A stretch of 64,000 nt of DNA from Rugalucina vietnamica (GCA_964017185.1 OZ024872.1:38756188-38820187), one strand, 5' to 3'; numbered from the stretch's first letter, positions 46,820 through 58,610 are shown. A program made the numbers and translations. Notes: generated by a model from the sequence alone, not told the origin.

Positions 46820-47945
46820 ATCAATTTACCTTTTAAGGTCAAATGCTATGTGCATAAAGGCTCAAAAGCCCAATTTTCTTACGTGTTCATAGAGCTTAAA
46901 TTTTTAATTACCAATACTATTATCTTCCCGATTGTTCATGATGAGTAGTTTTGAAAGAAATCTAACAAAATAGATTGAAAGAAGTCAACAGTTGAAGTCT
47001 GTCATGTGAAAATCTGCTTTTTACACGTCAAAAAAGTAGGACAGAATACTTGGTCACTTTGGTGGTCATTTTATCTGTTTCATTAGATATAATACAGTGG
47101 GTAAAATTCTGATTTTTGATAAAAGTCCATCCTCTTCAGCCCTCTTGCGAGAATGGTGCTATTTTGTGTGGGATACATCATACATGTATGATTCATGTAG
47201 TAACAGGTTTGATATACATATTACACTTAATCATTTTCAAAAATACATTTCAAATTTGATATTTGAAAAAAAAAAAAAAAAAAAAAAAATGCATCACAGG
47301 GATGTCATTAAGAGCCGGCAGTCAGCAAAAATAGCCATGTACTTTTCATTTTTTCAAGATTTTAGCTGGCTACTTTTAACTGTTTAAACAATAATGAATG
47401 GCAATTTTGCCCGTTTATCTGTAATTTCTGCTAGCTACTCAAAATCGTAGTGAAAACCCTGCATCAAAACATTGTATTATCATTCTCATGTGACCAAGCA
47501 ACACAAGCTGTGGGTGTTGTCTATGCTACCATGAAATTTACCCACACAAAATCGAATTGAAAAGCCCACATGAAGTGTGTGTTGCCACAAAACTAATATC
47601 TATAGTTTTAGCGGTGTCAATGGCCAGTCATAGTTGGCTTAAAGATTGATCACCCATGTTTGTTTATCCTAAATCTCAAATATGGGCTTGTTTTGTCTAA
47701 TCCTATTGTTTTGCATATATAGATTTTCACCTTGACTTCAGTCTGTGTTATTCAAATGTTTTGGTTTAGATTTCTCAAATGCATTTTGTGGTTGAAATTT
47801 ATCATTGAAATGCACCACAAAAAGATAGAATATTGTCTTTCAATCCCTTTTCAGCTCGAAAATCGGGCATTATGATTATAGATTTGAATACTTTAAATGG
47901 CGGCCTTCAGTAAACAAGGAAGCAATGATTATTTTAGAACTCAAT
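46820..47945. other. No recognised gene
   Basis: A 25-base A run at 47265-47289 is the only notable feature. Confidence 0.45.
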
Positions 47946-47950
47946 TTTTA

Positions 47951-48833
47951 TCGCACCTGCTTATAGCAGGGTGCGATATAGGAGTTCAAATTTCCGTCCG
48001 TCCGTACGTTCGTTCGGGCGTTCGTTCGTCCGTCCGTCAACATTTACGTCGAAGTTTAGTTTTCTCGACATCAGAGATAGCTGCGAGTCTGAAACCTTGC
48101 ATAGTCATTGTCCCTGACATGCCCTCCAAGCACGCACCTTAACCCGGTGCCCTTGACCTATATTTCACGGTCCACTGACTTTGAAAATTTTTACGTCGAA
48201 GTTTTGTCAACATTTACGTCGAAGTTTGGTTTTCTCGACATCAGAGATAGCTGCGAGTCTGAAACCTTGCTTAATAATTGTCCTTGACATACCCTTCAAG
48301 CACGCACCTTAACCCAGTGCCCTTGACCTATATTTCATGGCCCACTGACTTTGAAAATTTTTATGTCGAAGTTTGGTTTTCTCGACATCAGAGATAGCTG
48401 CGAGTCTGAAACCTTGCATAGTAATTGTCCTTGACATACCCTTCAAGCATGCACCTTAACCCAGTGCCCTTGACCTATATTTCATGGTCCACTGACTTTG
48501 ATAATTTTTACGTCGAAGTTTGGTTTTCTCGACATCAGAGATAGCTGCAAGTCTGAAACCTTGCATAGTAATTGTCCTTGACATACCCTTCAAGCACGCA
48601 CCTTAACCCGGTGCCCTTGACCTATATTTCACGGTCCACTGACTTTGAAAATTTTTACGTCGAAGTTTGGTTTTCTCGACATCAGAGATAGCTGCGAGTC
48701 TGAAACCTTGCATAGTAATTGTCCTTGACATACCCTTCAAGCACGCACCTTGACCCGGTGCCCTTGAACTATATTTCACGGTCTATTGACTTTGCCCGAT
48801 GCAGGTGCGATATCGACCTCCGCGGAGTTCTTG
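47951..48833 (+). mobile_element. H-B Helitron2/Helentron-like element, copy 1
   Basis: The 5' hairpin TATCGCACC..GGTGCGATA (47949-47978) is followed by a CGTC/CGTT microsatellite (47997-48037) and five ~147-bp units from 48046. The 3' region contains GCAGGTGCGATA, the 5' end inverted, then hairpin CTCCGCGGAG and TTCTTG. Same architecture as H-A with unrelated sequence. No coding. Confidence 0.75.
48046..48800 (+). repeat. Tandem array of 147-bp units (5 copies)
   Basis: ACGTCGAAGTTTGGTTTTCT, GAGATAGCTGCGAGTCTGAA, CATACCCTTCAAGCACGCAC and CCCTTGACCTATATTTCA recur in this order with spacing of 147-148. Confidence 0.9.
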
Positions 48834-49058
48834 TATTTGACCCACGCACCCACCAAAAATGAGCTACACATTGCACAGCCTTCAAGATGGTTGTGCGACT
48901 GCAACTTGTCTCAACATTTGCAAAATTTCTGAGATCTGGGTAGGGCAAGCAACACCTGCGAAATTGTCCGGCCAAAAAATGGCAAGGCTGATGTGAAACA
49001 GGCTTAAATGATTTCAGCCATTTCTTGTTTGGGTTTCCCTGTTTCAAGGATTGTTTTG

Positions 49059-49944
49059 TTATCGCACCTGCTTATAGCAGGGTGCGATATAGGAGTTCAA
49101 ATTTCCGTCCGTCCGTACGTTCGTTCGTTCGTTCGTCCGTTCGTCCGTCAACATTTACGTCGAAGTTTAGTTTTCTTGACATCAGAGATAGCTGCGAGTC
49201 TGAAACCTTGCATAGTAATTGTCCCTGACATACCCTTCAAGCACGCACCTTAACCCGGTGCCCTTGACCTATATTTCACGGTCCACTGACTTTGAAAATT
49301 TTTACGTCGAAGTTTCGTCAACATTTACGTCGAAGTTTGGTTTTCTCGCCATCAGAGATAGCTGCGAGTCTGAAACCTTGCATAGTAATTGTCCTTGACA
49401 TACCCTTCAAGCACGCACCTTAACCCAGTGCCCTTGACCTATATTTCACGGTCCACTGACTTTGAAAATTTTTACGTCGAAGTTTGGTTTTCTCGCCATC
49501 AGAGATAGCTGCGAGTCTGAAACCTTGCATAGTAATTGTCCTTGACATACCCTTCAAGCACGCACCTTGACCTGGTGCCCTTGACCTATATTTCACGGTC
49601 CACTGACTTTGAAAATTTTTACGTCGAAGTTTGGTTTTCTCGCCATCAGAGATAGCTGCAAGTCTGAAACCTTGCATAGTAATTGTCCTTGACATACCCT
49701 TCAAGCACGCACCTTAACCCGGTGCCCTTGACCTATATTTCATGGTCCGCTGACTTTGAAAATTTTTACGTCGAAGTTTGGTTTTCTCGACATCAGAGAT
49801 AGCTGCGAGTCTGAAACCTTGCATAGTAATTGTCCTTGACATGCCCTTCAAGCACGCACCTTGACCCGGTGCCCTTGAACTATATTTCACGGTCTATTGA
49901 CTTTGCCCGATGCAGGTGCGATATCGACCTCCGCGGAGTTCTTG
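49059..49944 (+). mobile_element. H-B Helitron2/Helentron-like element, copy 2, with empty site
   Basis: Same layout as copy 1. The core from TCGCACC to CTTG has the same 883-bp length. Comparison with the duplicated empty site at 50022-50046 gives an insertion of 886 bp between TTTTG and GTTTG (up to three bases of slide) with no target duplication. Confidence 0.82.
49157..49914 (+). repeat. Tandem array of 147-bp units (5 copies)
   Basis: Same unit as 48046-48800. Units start at about 49157, 49304, 49474, 49621 and 49768; the second is enlarged by a 22-bp internal repeat, as in copy 1. Confidence 0.88.
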
Positions 49945-50055
49945 GTTTGTCAAGGACACAATATGAGCTGCATTGTGAGAAAACCAGATTTCAGCCATTT
50001 CTTGTTTGGGTTTCCCTGTTTCAAGGATTGTTTTGGTTTGTCAAGGACACAATAT

Positions 50056-50287
50056 GAGCTGCATTGTGAGAAAACCAGATTTTTGCCTATAGATGCGAAA
50101 ACAAAGGCGCAGATCAGCTTACTGCGAAGCTGATCCGCGCCTTTGTTTTCGCTACTCGGATAGTACAATCCCTTTTCTACTTATATCCCAAATTTCAACT
50201 TTCTAGCCGTCTTCTGTGGCTCCACAGACCGGTTTGTGTTAGACCTGGTCGGAAACCTGGAAGACCAGTTTTCTCGCGTCATGGCTC
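50056..50287 (+). mobile_element. M1 palindromic MITE, plus orientation
   Basis: GAGCTGCATTGTGAGAAAAC to CGCGTCATGGCTC, flanked by ATAT on both sides. Hairpin arms around CAGCTTACTGCGAAGCTG have lost part of the tip. A 27-bp left fragment is duplicated at 49963. Confidence 0.9.
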
Positions 50288-50611
50288 ATATGCTACCCAT
50301 TGTAATCATTTCAATAAAACACTCAGTAAATTGAGTCCAGTTTCAAGAGCTCATAAATTTTATGAGTGTTCATCAAGTTGGCACAACTTACTGTCAATGA
50401 CCTTTTGATGTAAATTATATTGCTCCTGGACTGAAAATTGACATGAATTGGATTTTAAGGACCTTTTTGTTGCCAATTTATCTAGTAGAATATTGGGGAG
50501 AAAAATTCTGTTTACTTTGCTCTTGACAGAATTTTTATGGTGAGCATAATTATCAACATGAAATGATTTATTTGTAAAAGGGTGATTTCAAAAATAATGC
50601 CTCCTTTTTTT

Positions 50612-52745
50612 AGCTCACCTGAGCCGAAGGCTCACAAGGTGAGCTGATAGGATAGCCATGATCCGGCGTCCGTCCGTCGTCCGTCGTCCGTCGTCGTCCA
50701 CAATTTCAAAGATCTTCTTCTCTGAAACCGCTTGGCCGATCTAGTTGAAATTTTATGTGGAGCCTCCTTGGGTAGTGGCATTTCAAGTTTGATCGCGAAA
50801 TCCAGGTCACATGACCAAGATGGCCGCCACGCCCATATATGGTAAAAACCCTTCAAAAATCTTCTTCTCCAGAACCGGTGGGCTGATTTCCACGAAACTT
50901 GGTATGTAGCATCGGGGACTTCAGCCCATCGTAGTTTGATAAAATGATGACCCTTGGATGACCTTGACCTATTTTACGGCAAGGTCAAATTTGGAAACAT
51001 AGGCTTTTACATGGGAAAAAGTGAAAACTATGGATTTTTTGAAAACTATTGCAGCCTGAGGCCTGAAAAGTGGTAGATGCAAACTACTAATGGAGTAGAT
51101 GAAGGTATGTGATTAATTTAGGTCAAGGTCATCTCTTGACCTTGGCCAGTCTGTCGTCCATTCACACTTTTCAAAGATCTTCTTCTCTGAAACAGCTTGG
51201 CCAATCAAAGTGAAATTTTATGTGGAGCATCCATGGGTAGGGGAGACCAAAGTTTGATCGCGAAATCCAGGTCACATGACCAAGATGGCCGCCAACCCCA
51301 TATATGGTAAAAACCACTCAAAAATCTTCTTCTCCAGAACCGGTAGGCGGATTTCCACGAAACTTGGTATGTAGCATCAAGGACCTCAGCCCATCATAGT
51401 TTGATAAAATGATGACCCTTGGATGACCTTGACCTATTTTACGGCAAGGTCAAATTTGGAAACTTAGGCTTTTACATAGGAAGAAGTGAAAACTATGGAT
51501 TTTTTGAAAACTATTGCAGCCTGAGGCCTGAAAAGTGGTAGATGCAAACAACTAATGGAGTAGATGAAGGTGTGTGATTAATATAGGTCAAGGTCATCTC
51601 TTGACCTTGGCCAGTCTGTTGTCCATACACACTTAACAAAGATCTTCTTCTCTGAAACTGCTTGGCAAATCATAGTGAAATTTTTTGTGGAGCATCCATG
51701 GGTAGGGGAGACGAAAGTTTGATCGCGAAATCCAGGTCACATGACCAAGATGGCCGCCACGCCCATATATGGTAAAAACCACTCAAAAATCTTCTTTTCC
51801 AGAACCGGTGGGCCGATTTCCAAGAAACTTGGTATGTAGCATCAAGGACCTCAGCCCATCATAGTTTGATAAAATGATGACCCTTGGATGACCTTGACCT
51901 ATTTTACGGCAAGGTCAAATTTGGAAACATAGGCTTTTACATAGGAAGAAGTGAAAACTATGAATTTTTTTAAAACTATTGCAGCCTGAGGCCTGAAAAG
52001 TGGTAGATGCAAACAACTTATGGAGTAGATGAAGGTATGTGATTAATATAGGTCAAGGTCATCTCTTGACCTTGGCCAGTCTGTTGTCCATGCATACTTT
52101 TCAAAGATCTTCTTCTCTCAAACTGCTTGGCAAATCAAAGTGAAATTTTATGTGGAGCATCCATGGGTAGGGGAGACGAAAGTTTGATCGCGAAATCCAG
52201 GTCACATGACGCAAGATGGCCGCCACGCCCATATATGGTAAAAACCACTCAAAAATCTTCTTTTCCAGAACCGGCAGGCCAATTTTCATGAAACTTGGTA
52301 TGTAGCATTTGGGACTCCAGCCCATCATAGTTTGTTGAAATGATGACCCTATGATGACCTTGACCTATTTTACGGCAAGGTCAATTTTGGAAACATAGGC
52401 TTTCACATGGGAAAAGGCGAAAACAAACTGTTGCAGCCTGAGACCTGAAAGTTGCTAGATGCAGACAACTAATGGAGTCAATGAAGGTAAGTAATTAATG
52501 AAGGCCAAGGTCATGTCTTGACCTTGGCCCAAGGTCATTTAAATATCAAAATTAAAATTATGGTTTTCTCAGAAATCACTGGGTTTGGAAACTATTGCAG
52601 CCTGAGACCTGAAACTTTGCAGATGCAGACAACTTATGAAGTCAATAAAGGTGTGTGAGTATTCAAGGTCAAGGTCATTTCATTATGACTTAATACTCCA
52701 AGATCAGGCTTCAGGTGAGCGTTCTCAGGACCATTGGTCCTCTGG
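50612..52745 (+). mobile_element. H-A Helitron2/Helentron-like element, copy 2
   Basis: Same ends as copy 1, with four units (50708, 51173, 51638, 52103; 465-bp spacing). Terminal hairpin GGACCATTGGTCC, then TCTGG. The loop base differs from copy 1 (T for A). The CGTC microsatellite is also a different length. Confidence 0.78.
50708..52550 (+). repeat. Tandem array of 465-bp units (4 copies)
   Basis: Same unit as 43001-45290. The final unit has the same diverged version (CCCTATGATGACCTTGACCT) as the final unit of copy 1. Confidence 0.9.
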
Positions 52746-52749
52746 TTAT

Positions 52750-54240
52750 AACTGATCTACAGTAAATGTAAAAAGACTTTCAAATGATTGTTTAATGCCA
52801 GAATATGTGTTTTGTTAATGTTAAGGTGTTTGCAAGATTTGAGGCCAATATCTGCTTCCGTTTTCATTTTATAGCATTTTTAGTGTCAAAAAGTGTCCCA
52901 AGTGTAACGTAAAAAATGTGACATTTTTTTGCAAGTTTGTTTTTCAAAGTTGCATGTCTTATAATTTCTTATTTTAAAGTTTGTTGTAAGTTTTTTTACA
53001 CAAGATATATACCACTGAACAATAAAAATATAATGATTTTAGCTGTTTCTGTTGCCTTTTGGAATTTGTGACACTCTAAGGCCCGTTGGGGCTGCAAAAC
53101 GCTGTCCCAAGTGTAACACCACTTAACCATTTTATAAAAGAATAACTGCATTCTTTAGGACACTATGCCTTACTTTTTTGAATACCTTCTATAGATGGTC
53201 ATCTAAAAGAGTAACTCTTTTTGAAATACCACTTAGCATGTACAATTTCTGGAAAATTTAACCCCGATTTTTCGGGCGTTACACTTGGGACAGAAAAAAA
53301 TCCCCCTTTTTCGTACATTTTTGGTCATTTCTCAGAAAATACTGCACAGAATTTAATGAAGTAAAGTTTTTCTGGTACATAAATCTCTTGTTTATATCTT
53401 CAAAATAACCTCATCCTTTCATGTAATGATTTACAGATGTTATAAGTAGAATTATTAACATGGTCATAATGTCACATAATGGATGCATTTTTTTTTTAAA
53501 TCACCCAAAACATGAAATTTTGATAAAGATAAAAGAAAGAAATGTTGGTTTTCAAAATGTTCAATGTTTCCTTTCAGGATCCAAAGTATCAGTAGAATCG
53601 CCCTTCAACAACCAACTGATAGCTTTTTGGATTTTTAAAAACTGATCAAATTCTCTAGTTTTATAAAAGTTAAATAATTTAAAAGTTTTATGGTGTATCA
53701 CAAATTCTGCTAAATTCATGCCAAAATTTTGCAATCCTCCTTGACAGCCAGTTAAACTTTGAAGATTTTTGTCTTTTTGCCATTTCTCATGTTGTCTGGC
53801 CTGCGGCCTTGGTCCTTCACATCAAGAGAATGCACACCTAGCATGTTTCATCAGAACCGTGTGAGGATAAAACTTGTGTGTGGTTTTGGAACATGCCTGA
53901 TACAAACCAGTGGCTGTACATGTGACCAAAGAAGATGAATAGATGCTTGGAATTAAATACTACATGTAATGTAGTCAGAGATCTATCAGCTTCTCAGTTG
54001 ATCTGCACTTTTGTTTGCAGGTTTTGCGAATACACATACATATTGTGAATCATGCAAAATTACTTTCGTTTTGGTCATGATAAAATTTGATGTCACCCCT
54101 ATAATGCATTGAGTCATGTTTCTTGCTCAAACTTAGTAAGGCAAACTTTGTTGGATTATAGGATAGTGTGTCATCCGATTATGATCTACTCTGGTAATGT
54201 TTGTTTCTCAATTGCTGATGTTAGACGAATTTGAAATACA
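52750..54240. other. AT-rich spacer with a repeated 15-mer
   Basis: GTCCCAAGTGTAACG occurs at 52895, GTCCCAAGTGTAAC at 53104, and the inverse CGTTACACTTGGGAC at 53277. No coding frame. Confidence 0.45.
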
Positions 54241-54244
54241 AGCC

Positions 54245-54440
54245 CTCGCATCAGAAATCCAACAATCTGCATGTGTGAAAACAACGGCGCAGATCAGCTG
54301 TGCAGTAACTGTGTTTTGCTACACAGATAGTACAATTCCTCTTCTACTTGTATCCAAAATTTCAAGCTTCTAACCATCTGAGACTATAGGCCGCTTTGTG
54401 TCAAACCTGGTTGGAAACGGCATAGTGGCTTGTCAGGCTT
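54245..54440 (+). mobile_element. M1 MITE, decayed
   Basis: GCATCAGAAATCCAACAATC, GGCGCAGATCAGCTGTGCAG and TAGTACAATTCCTCTTCTAC follow the M1 order. Both ends are eroded. Confidence 0.7.
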
Positions 54441-54559
54441 AAAACATTTTTTCACCTTAATTGTTCAGAAACTGTTATCAGCAGCAGCGAGATAACCTGA
54501 TTTGGTTAAAATTTTATCAATTTCAGCCATATCTGGATGAAAGCAGCCTGTAGGTTTTT

Positions 54560-54725
54560 TAGACTCAAACTAGGCTGTACAAAAACAGACATTGACTGTA
54601 AGTAACTTGAAATATCAGATTTATACTGTAAAGGGGAGTTGGGTGCCATGTATGGGGCTAAAAAAAAATGGTGATCAGCTCCGCAACTTGACTGTGCAGC
54701 TTATCTGCACCATTGTTTTCAGAAT
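54560..54725 (-). repeat. M1 MITE, strongly decayed
   Basis: ACTTGAAATATCAGATTTA, TGATCAGCTCCGCAAC and CTTATCTGCACCATTGTTTT resemble the minus orientation. Confidence 0.5.
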
Positions 54726-54727
54726 TT

Positions 54728-54936
54728 TAGCCACCACATCAGAAAATCTTCTATATGCGAATACAAAGGCGCAGATCAGCTGACGGTGCAGTAAATGCTT
54801 AATGTACGGCTGATCAGCGCCTTTGTTTTCGCTACACAATCCCTTGTACAATCCCTTTTCTTAAATCCGAAGCCTTCTGTGACTGTGTCAGACCTGGTCG
54901 GAACCACAAGTTGTTGGTTTTCTCATGCAGTGGCTC
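54728..54936 (+). mobile_element. M1 MITE, plus orientation
   Basis: GCCACCACATCAGAAAATCT to TCATGCAGTGGCTC. Hairpin with insertions: GATCAGCTGACGGTGCAGTA and CGGCTGATCAGCGCC. It lies just upstream of SAMD4 exon 1. Confidence 0.75.
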
Positions 54937-55229
54937 ATTTGGTAATGCAGATTTTCTTATGCTCTGTCTTGTTTGTTTATTTTCAGGCTGTTCTGCTCAA
55001 CCTCCACAGCAATCTTTGGACGTAATGAACGACGTTAATTTTTCGTGAAACTTTTCGTAACAGGATTAATCACAATGTGGTGGATACAATTCAAATTCCT
55101 TCTACGGGACATAAGTATTAACAGGAGCTAATGTCAAAGGAATAGATTTCATGCTGCAGTTCTAGATTATTTTTAGAATTATCGGTAAAAAAAGGGAAAT
55201 CCATTATCCACGCAACAAAACACATTTTT
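54937..55229 (+). other. Upstream region of SAMD4 exon 1
   Basis: TTGTTTGTTTATTTTCAG ends at 54986 and could be an acceptor for a 5' UTR exon. No TATA box or other promoter element can be argued from sequence alone. Confidence 0.35.
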
Positions 55230-55464
55230 ATGGGATTTGAACACGAGCGGAACACCATGAAGTCGAACAATATGTTTCGGGAGCAGGTGAACTCGGTGAC
55301 GTCCTGGTTCAGTAGCTGGAGCGAGTGCGAGCAAACTGTGGCGCTATACTCACTCCTTAAACAGGTGCCGCCACTACAGTGCCGGTTCCTGGTTGAGATG
55401 CTGCAGCAACGTCTCCGAGACAATAAAGAGGTGATAAAGCAGGAGGAGGAAGCTAATGATCCAG
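55230..55464 (+). CDS. SAMD4: Smaug/SAMD4 homologue, coding exon 1 (N-terminal domain)
   Basis: Smaug proteins are cytoplasmic translational repressors that bind stem-loops in mRNA through a SAM domain and recruit the deadenylation machinery; that is family knowledge. Seen here: 78 codons plus one base, containing NMFREQVNSVTSWFSSWSEC and then ECEQTVALYSLLKQ, which match the start of animal SAMD4 proteins (Smaug similarity region 1). The ATG at 55230 is the first in frame after a TAG at 55143. The ATGs at 55257 (A at -3) and 55272 are also possible, and the last sits where vertebrate SAMD4 begins. The exon ends at CCAG with donor gtgggt at 55465 (phase 1). The spliced codon is Gly, and the reading continues directly into the exon at 59648. 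A TTTTCAG acceptor at 54985-54986 could begin a 5' UTR exon, but that is only a guess. Confidence 0.88.
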
Positions 55465-55518
55465 GTGGGTATTGCCATTATTCCGCATTATTCCTGCCTT
55501 CTGGTTTCAAACTGACCT

Positions 55519-55625
55519 GGCAGCCCCTGTGGCCGAGTGGTTAAGAGCGCTGATATTTCGTTACCGAGCTTAACCATTAATGATGTTAAACTGAATAAAA
55601 AACAAACAACCAAAAAAAAAAAAAA
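55519..55625 (+). mobile_element. SINE head with poly-A tail, truncated
   Basis: GGCAGCCCCTGTGGCCGAGT and GGTTAAGAGCGCT are the tRNA-like head seen (minus strand) at 14196 and 35031. The B box is lost and an A-rich tail follows at once. Confidence 0.65.
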
Positions 55626-55636
55626 TATGTATCAAA

Positions 55637-55762
55637 TTGACCTGTACAGTTAAAGAAAAAGGCTAGAATCTAGAAATATGAGATTTAAGAAGAATTGTGT
55701 TGACAAAGATACTGATGTTGTATGGTAACTGTGGCTGACCAGTGCCTTTGTTTCCACTACAT
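55637..55762 (-). repeat. M1 MITE remnant
   Basis: GGCTAGAATCTAGAAATATG, AGATTTAAGAAGAATTGT and CTGACCAGTGCCTTTGTTTC. Confidence 0.5.
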
Positions 55763-56099
55763 CAGCTGGGCATGATAGCTTGCTTGGTAGCATGTCTGAC
55801 TTGTAATGATGACCCCGCTCGACCTTCAAGTCCAGCAGATATCTTTCATGTAGATTTGGTCATGAAAATAATTTTTACAGCAATTCTTCCTCTTTTGCTG
55901 ATTTCTAAAGGATCATTAAAAATATTTTGTCTGTTAGTGGTGAACACATGAGCACTAAGATCAGGTAACCTACCTCTGGGAGGCTCTCCTAGGATTAAAG
56001 TGGCTACGATAAGTGACAGTCCTGGCATGACCTTAACCGTTTACTGTGCTGGTATTTAGCCACAACTTAAACCTTACGACAGATTATCCGAGGACATAT

Positions 56100-56325
56100 G
56101 AGCAGTGACGCGAGAAAATCGGTCTTCGGGAGTTCAGACCAGGTCCCACACAAACAGGACTGTGCAGCTAAAGAATGTGACTAGAAGCTTGAAATTTTGG
56201 ATTTAAGAAAAAGAGGAATTGTACTATCCATGTAGCGAAAACAAAGGTGCAGATCAGCTGTGCAGTAACTGCACAGCTGATCAGCGCCTTTGTTTTTGCA
56301 TAGGCAAAAAATCTGGTTTTCTCTG
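56100..56325 (-). mobile_element. M1 palindromic MITE, minus orientation
   Basis: GAGCAGTGACGCGAGAAAAT. Tip CTGTGCAGTAACTGCACAG. The right end is truncated after CTGGTTTTCTC. Confidence 0.85.
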
Positions 56326-56565
56326 TTTATCAAACTGTTGTGAAAAAACACTCACTGTTATTTAAACACTCCCTGTATAAGAGAGGAGGAGTTCCAAATA
56401 TTGACACAATTCAATAAAAGTTCTTTATATGGAACTCTTGTCTGGGCCGTATGGTTGTAGGCGGATTAAGTTTCCCAGATAAAAAAGGCTTTTAGAAAAA
56501 TGAGTACTTTTTATAGGGAAACAATGCCATCATTGTGGAATCAAAGAGCATAATACTGTGTATAT

Positions 56566-56802
56566 GAGCCTCAATGCGAGAAAACGGGTCTTTGGGTTTC
56601 TGACCAGGTTTGACACAAACCGGCCTGCACAGTCACAGAAGAAGTAAGAAGCTTGGCATTTCGGATTTAAGAAGAAGAGGGATTGTACTATCGGTGCAGC
56701 GAAAACAAAGGTGCTGATCAGCTGTGCAGCTACTGCACAGGTGATCTGCAGCTTTGTTTTCGCATCTATAGGCGAAAATCCGGTGTTCTCATGACGCGGC
56801 TC
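56566..56802 (-). mobile_element. M1 palindromic MITE, minus orientation
   Basis: GAGCCTCAATGCGAGAAAAC to CATGACGCGGCTC. Tip CTGTGCAGCTACTGCACAG. Confidence 0.88.
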
Positions 56803-57605
56803 ACAGCCCGTTCAAACTTTTGCCTTTGATTTAGACAAGCAGATGATGAGATTCGCCAAAGTGCAGACTTTGAATGCATGATCAAATCCATGACACAGTT
56901 ATATGTAAAACCTGCCTGACTTGACATGGCTCCACCAGCAGCATCAATTCAAATTTTTGGTATCGAGCCGCTGTTTGACTGCGAGATTTTATATTCTCAT
57001 GTGAGACGTGAAAACCTATGTTGAGCAGAATGCAGGCCAAAACTGCTGCTTGAAACTTTGTTTCTCAGGGAGCACTCTGATTGGTGTCTTCTTTGTTGGT
57101 TTACGATCCCTGCAAAACATTTGGAAGAATACTGCTAAATGCAGTGGCTTTTGCAACAAATTATTTGCCTGCAAATGTAATTTTATTAGCTTGACCTTTA
57201 AATTTAAAGTAGGATATCAAATCACATTTTGCACTGATTGCAGACTATTTTGGTATCGTTTACAAGTAAATTTATCTTCATACTACTTGATAATACTACA
57301 CTCTGTTGCCAGTTAAGGTGTATATTTTTATGACCTTTGGTTAAGTTATTTCACGATATACAATGTTCGTGACTTTCTGGTCACGATTTTGTAAAAAGCT
57401 TTTGCTTATTTAAACCTTTTAATGCGACAATAACTCATGCAAAAATGATGGCACAGAAAAAGGATACTTATTGGTAACCATTTTTCAACAAATTGTCAAG
57501 CATAAACCAGCTGTATATGCAGCCACAGAAACAAGTTGAGACATGAAATTTTGGATTAAGAAACCTAGTTATGTTGTATAGAGATTTTACGACTAAAAAA
57601 ACATA

Positions 57606-57830
57606 CAAGCCGCATCATGAGAAAACCTGATTTTTGCATAGATGTGAAAACAAAGACACAAATCAGCTATGCAGTAACTGCACAGCTTATTTACTGCACA
57701 GCTTATCAGCATCTTTGTTTTCACTAAACAGATCTTAAATCTGAAATTTTAAACTTCTGTCATTCTTCTCTGACTGCAGCTGCACAGGCCGGTTTGTATT
57801 TAATAGACCTGGTCTTTTCACATATGTAGG
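57606..57830 (+). mobile_element. M1 MITE, decayed
   Basis: AGCCGCATCATGAGAAAACC. The hairpin has a duplicated arm: ACTGCACAGCTTAT occurs twice. Confidence 0.75.
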
Positions 57831-58319
57831 CATATTGCACAACTATATAAGCTAATCTTCCATGAGGCCCTCTATTTTCTTTACAATAAATGAGTAACCC
57901 TTGTTAAATTTAGTTTCTTGATTACCCTTCACATAAAAATACATTTTTATCTATAAATTATATTTTATTACAAATTGAAGTTTTCTTGTCTCGTTAGGTT
58001 CTGATTTTTACTTTAAAAATAAAAATTAAGTTGATTAATGGTGAATATTTGATCATTAAAATAAATTACATTCGATAAAATATGAAAGATAATTTTGAAA
58101 TTGGTCAGATGGAACATTGCTTTTAATCAAGGTCAAGTTGATTTATAACTTAATGGCTTAGTTATTAATTAGCCTGGAAATACATCATGTATATTAGAAT
58201 GTATCTTCTGTCTTAGAGGTCTGTGACCTTGACACGCACAAAATGAAGAAGATTAAGAGGCTTGAATTTTCAGAAGTAGTGCTATCCATACATGTGTAGC
58301 AAAACTACTTGTCTGATTT

Positions 58320-58554
58320 GAGCCGCATCGTGAGAAAACCGGATTTTTGCCTATGCAAAAACAAAGGCGCAGATCAGCATCGCAGTAATTGCGAAGCTGA
58401 TCAGCACTTTTGTTTGCACTACACGGATAGTACAATCGCTCTCTTCTTCTTAAATCCAAAATTTCAACTTCTAGCCTGCTTCTGTGGCTGTACAGGTTGG
58501 TTTGTGTCAGACCTTGTCAGAAACCCGAAGACCGGTTTTCTCGGGTCGCGGCTC
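58320..58554 (+). mobile_element. M1 palindromic MITE, plus orientation
   Basis: GAGCCGCATCGTGAGAAAAC to CGGGTCGCGGCTC, flanked by ATTT on both sides. Tip CATCGCAGTAATTGCGAAG has one mismatch. Confidence 0.9.
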
Positions 58555-58610
58555 ATTTTCGCTTTGGTTTCAAAGATTGGTGTACCTGATTGTGCCATTT
58601 ACTAACTTAT

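Larger units (their letters stand above)
49012..50034 (+). repeat. Tandem duplication enclosing H-B copy 2
   Basis: ATTTCAGCCATTTCTTGTTT through CAAGGATTGTTTTG at 49012-49058 recurs at 49988-50035. GTTTGTCAAGGACACAATAT at 49945 recurs at 50036. So one unit carries the H-B element and the next is its empty site. Confidence 0.85.

Noticed and set aside
49420-49704. Open frame with an internally repeated protein (FRLAAISDGEKTKLRRKN)
   Set aside because: It is the minus-strand reading of the 147-bp tandem units; the length is divisible by three, so the frame stays open by chance.
48046-49914. Regularly spaced repeats as a CRISPR array
   Set aside because: Units of 147 bp are contiguous without unique spacers and lie inside a eukaryotic repeat element.
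42908-52745. Centromeric or other chromosomal satellite
   Set aside because: The arrays have only 3-5 units each, have defined ends with terminal hairpins, and occur as separate dispersed elements.
54985-55229. 5' UTR exon of SAMD4 as a firm call
   Set aside because: There is a good acceptor-like site at 54985-54986, but no matching upstream exon or transcript evidence, so it is mentioned only as a possibility.
58309-58605. 98-codon open frame upstream in SAMD4 intron 1 as an exon
   Set aside because: It covers an M1 MITE, and the same peptide appears at every other M1 copy on either strand.
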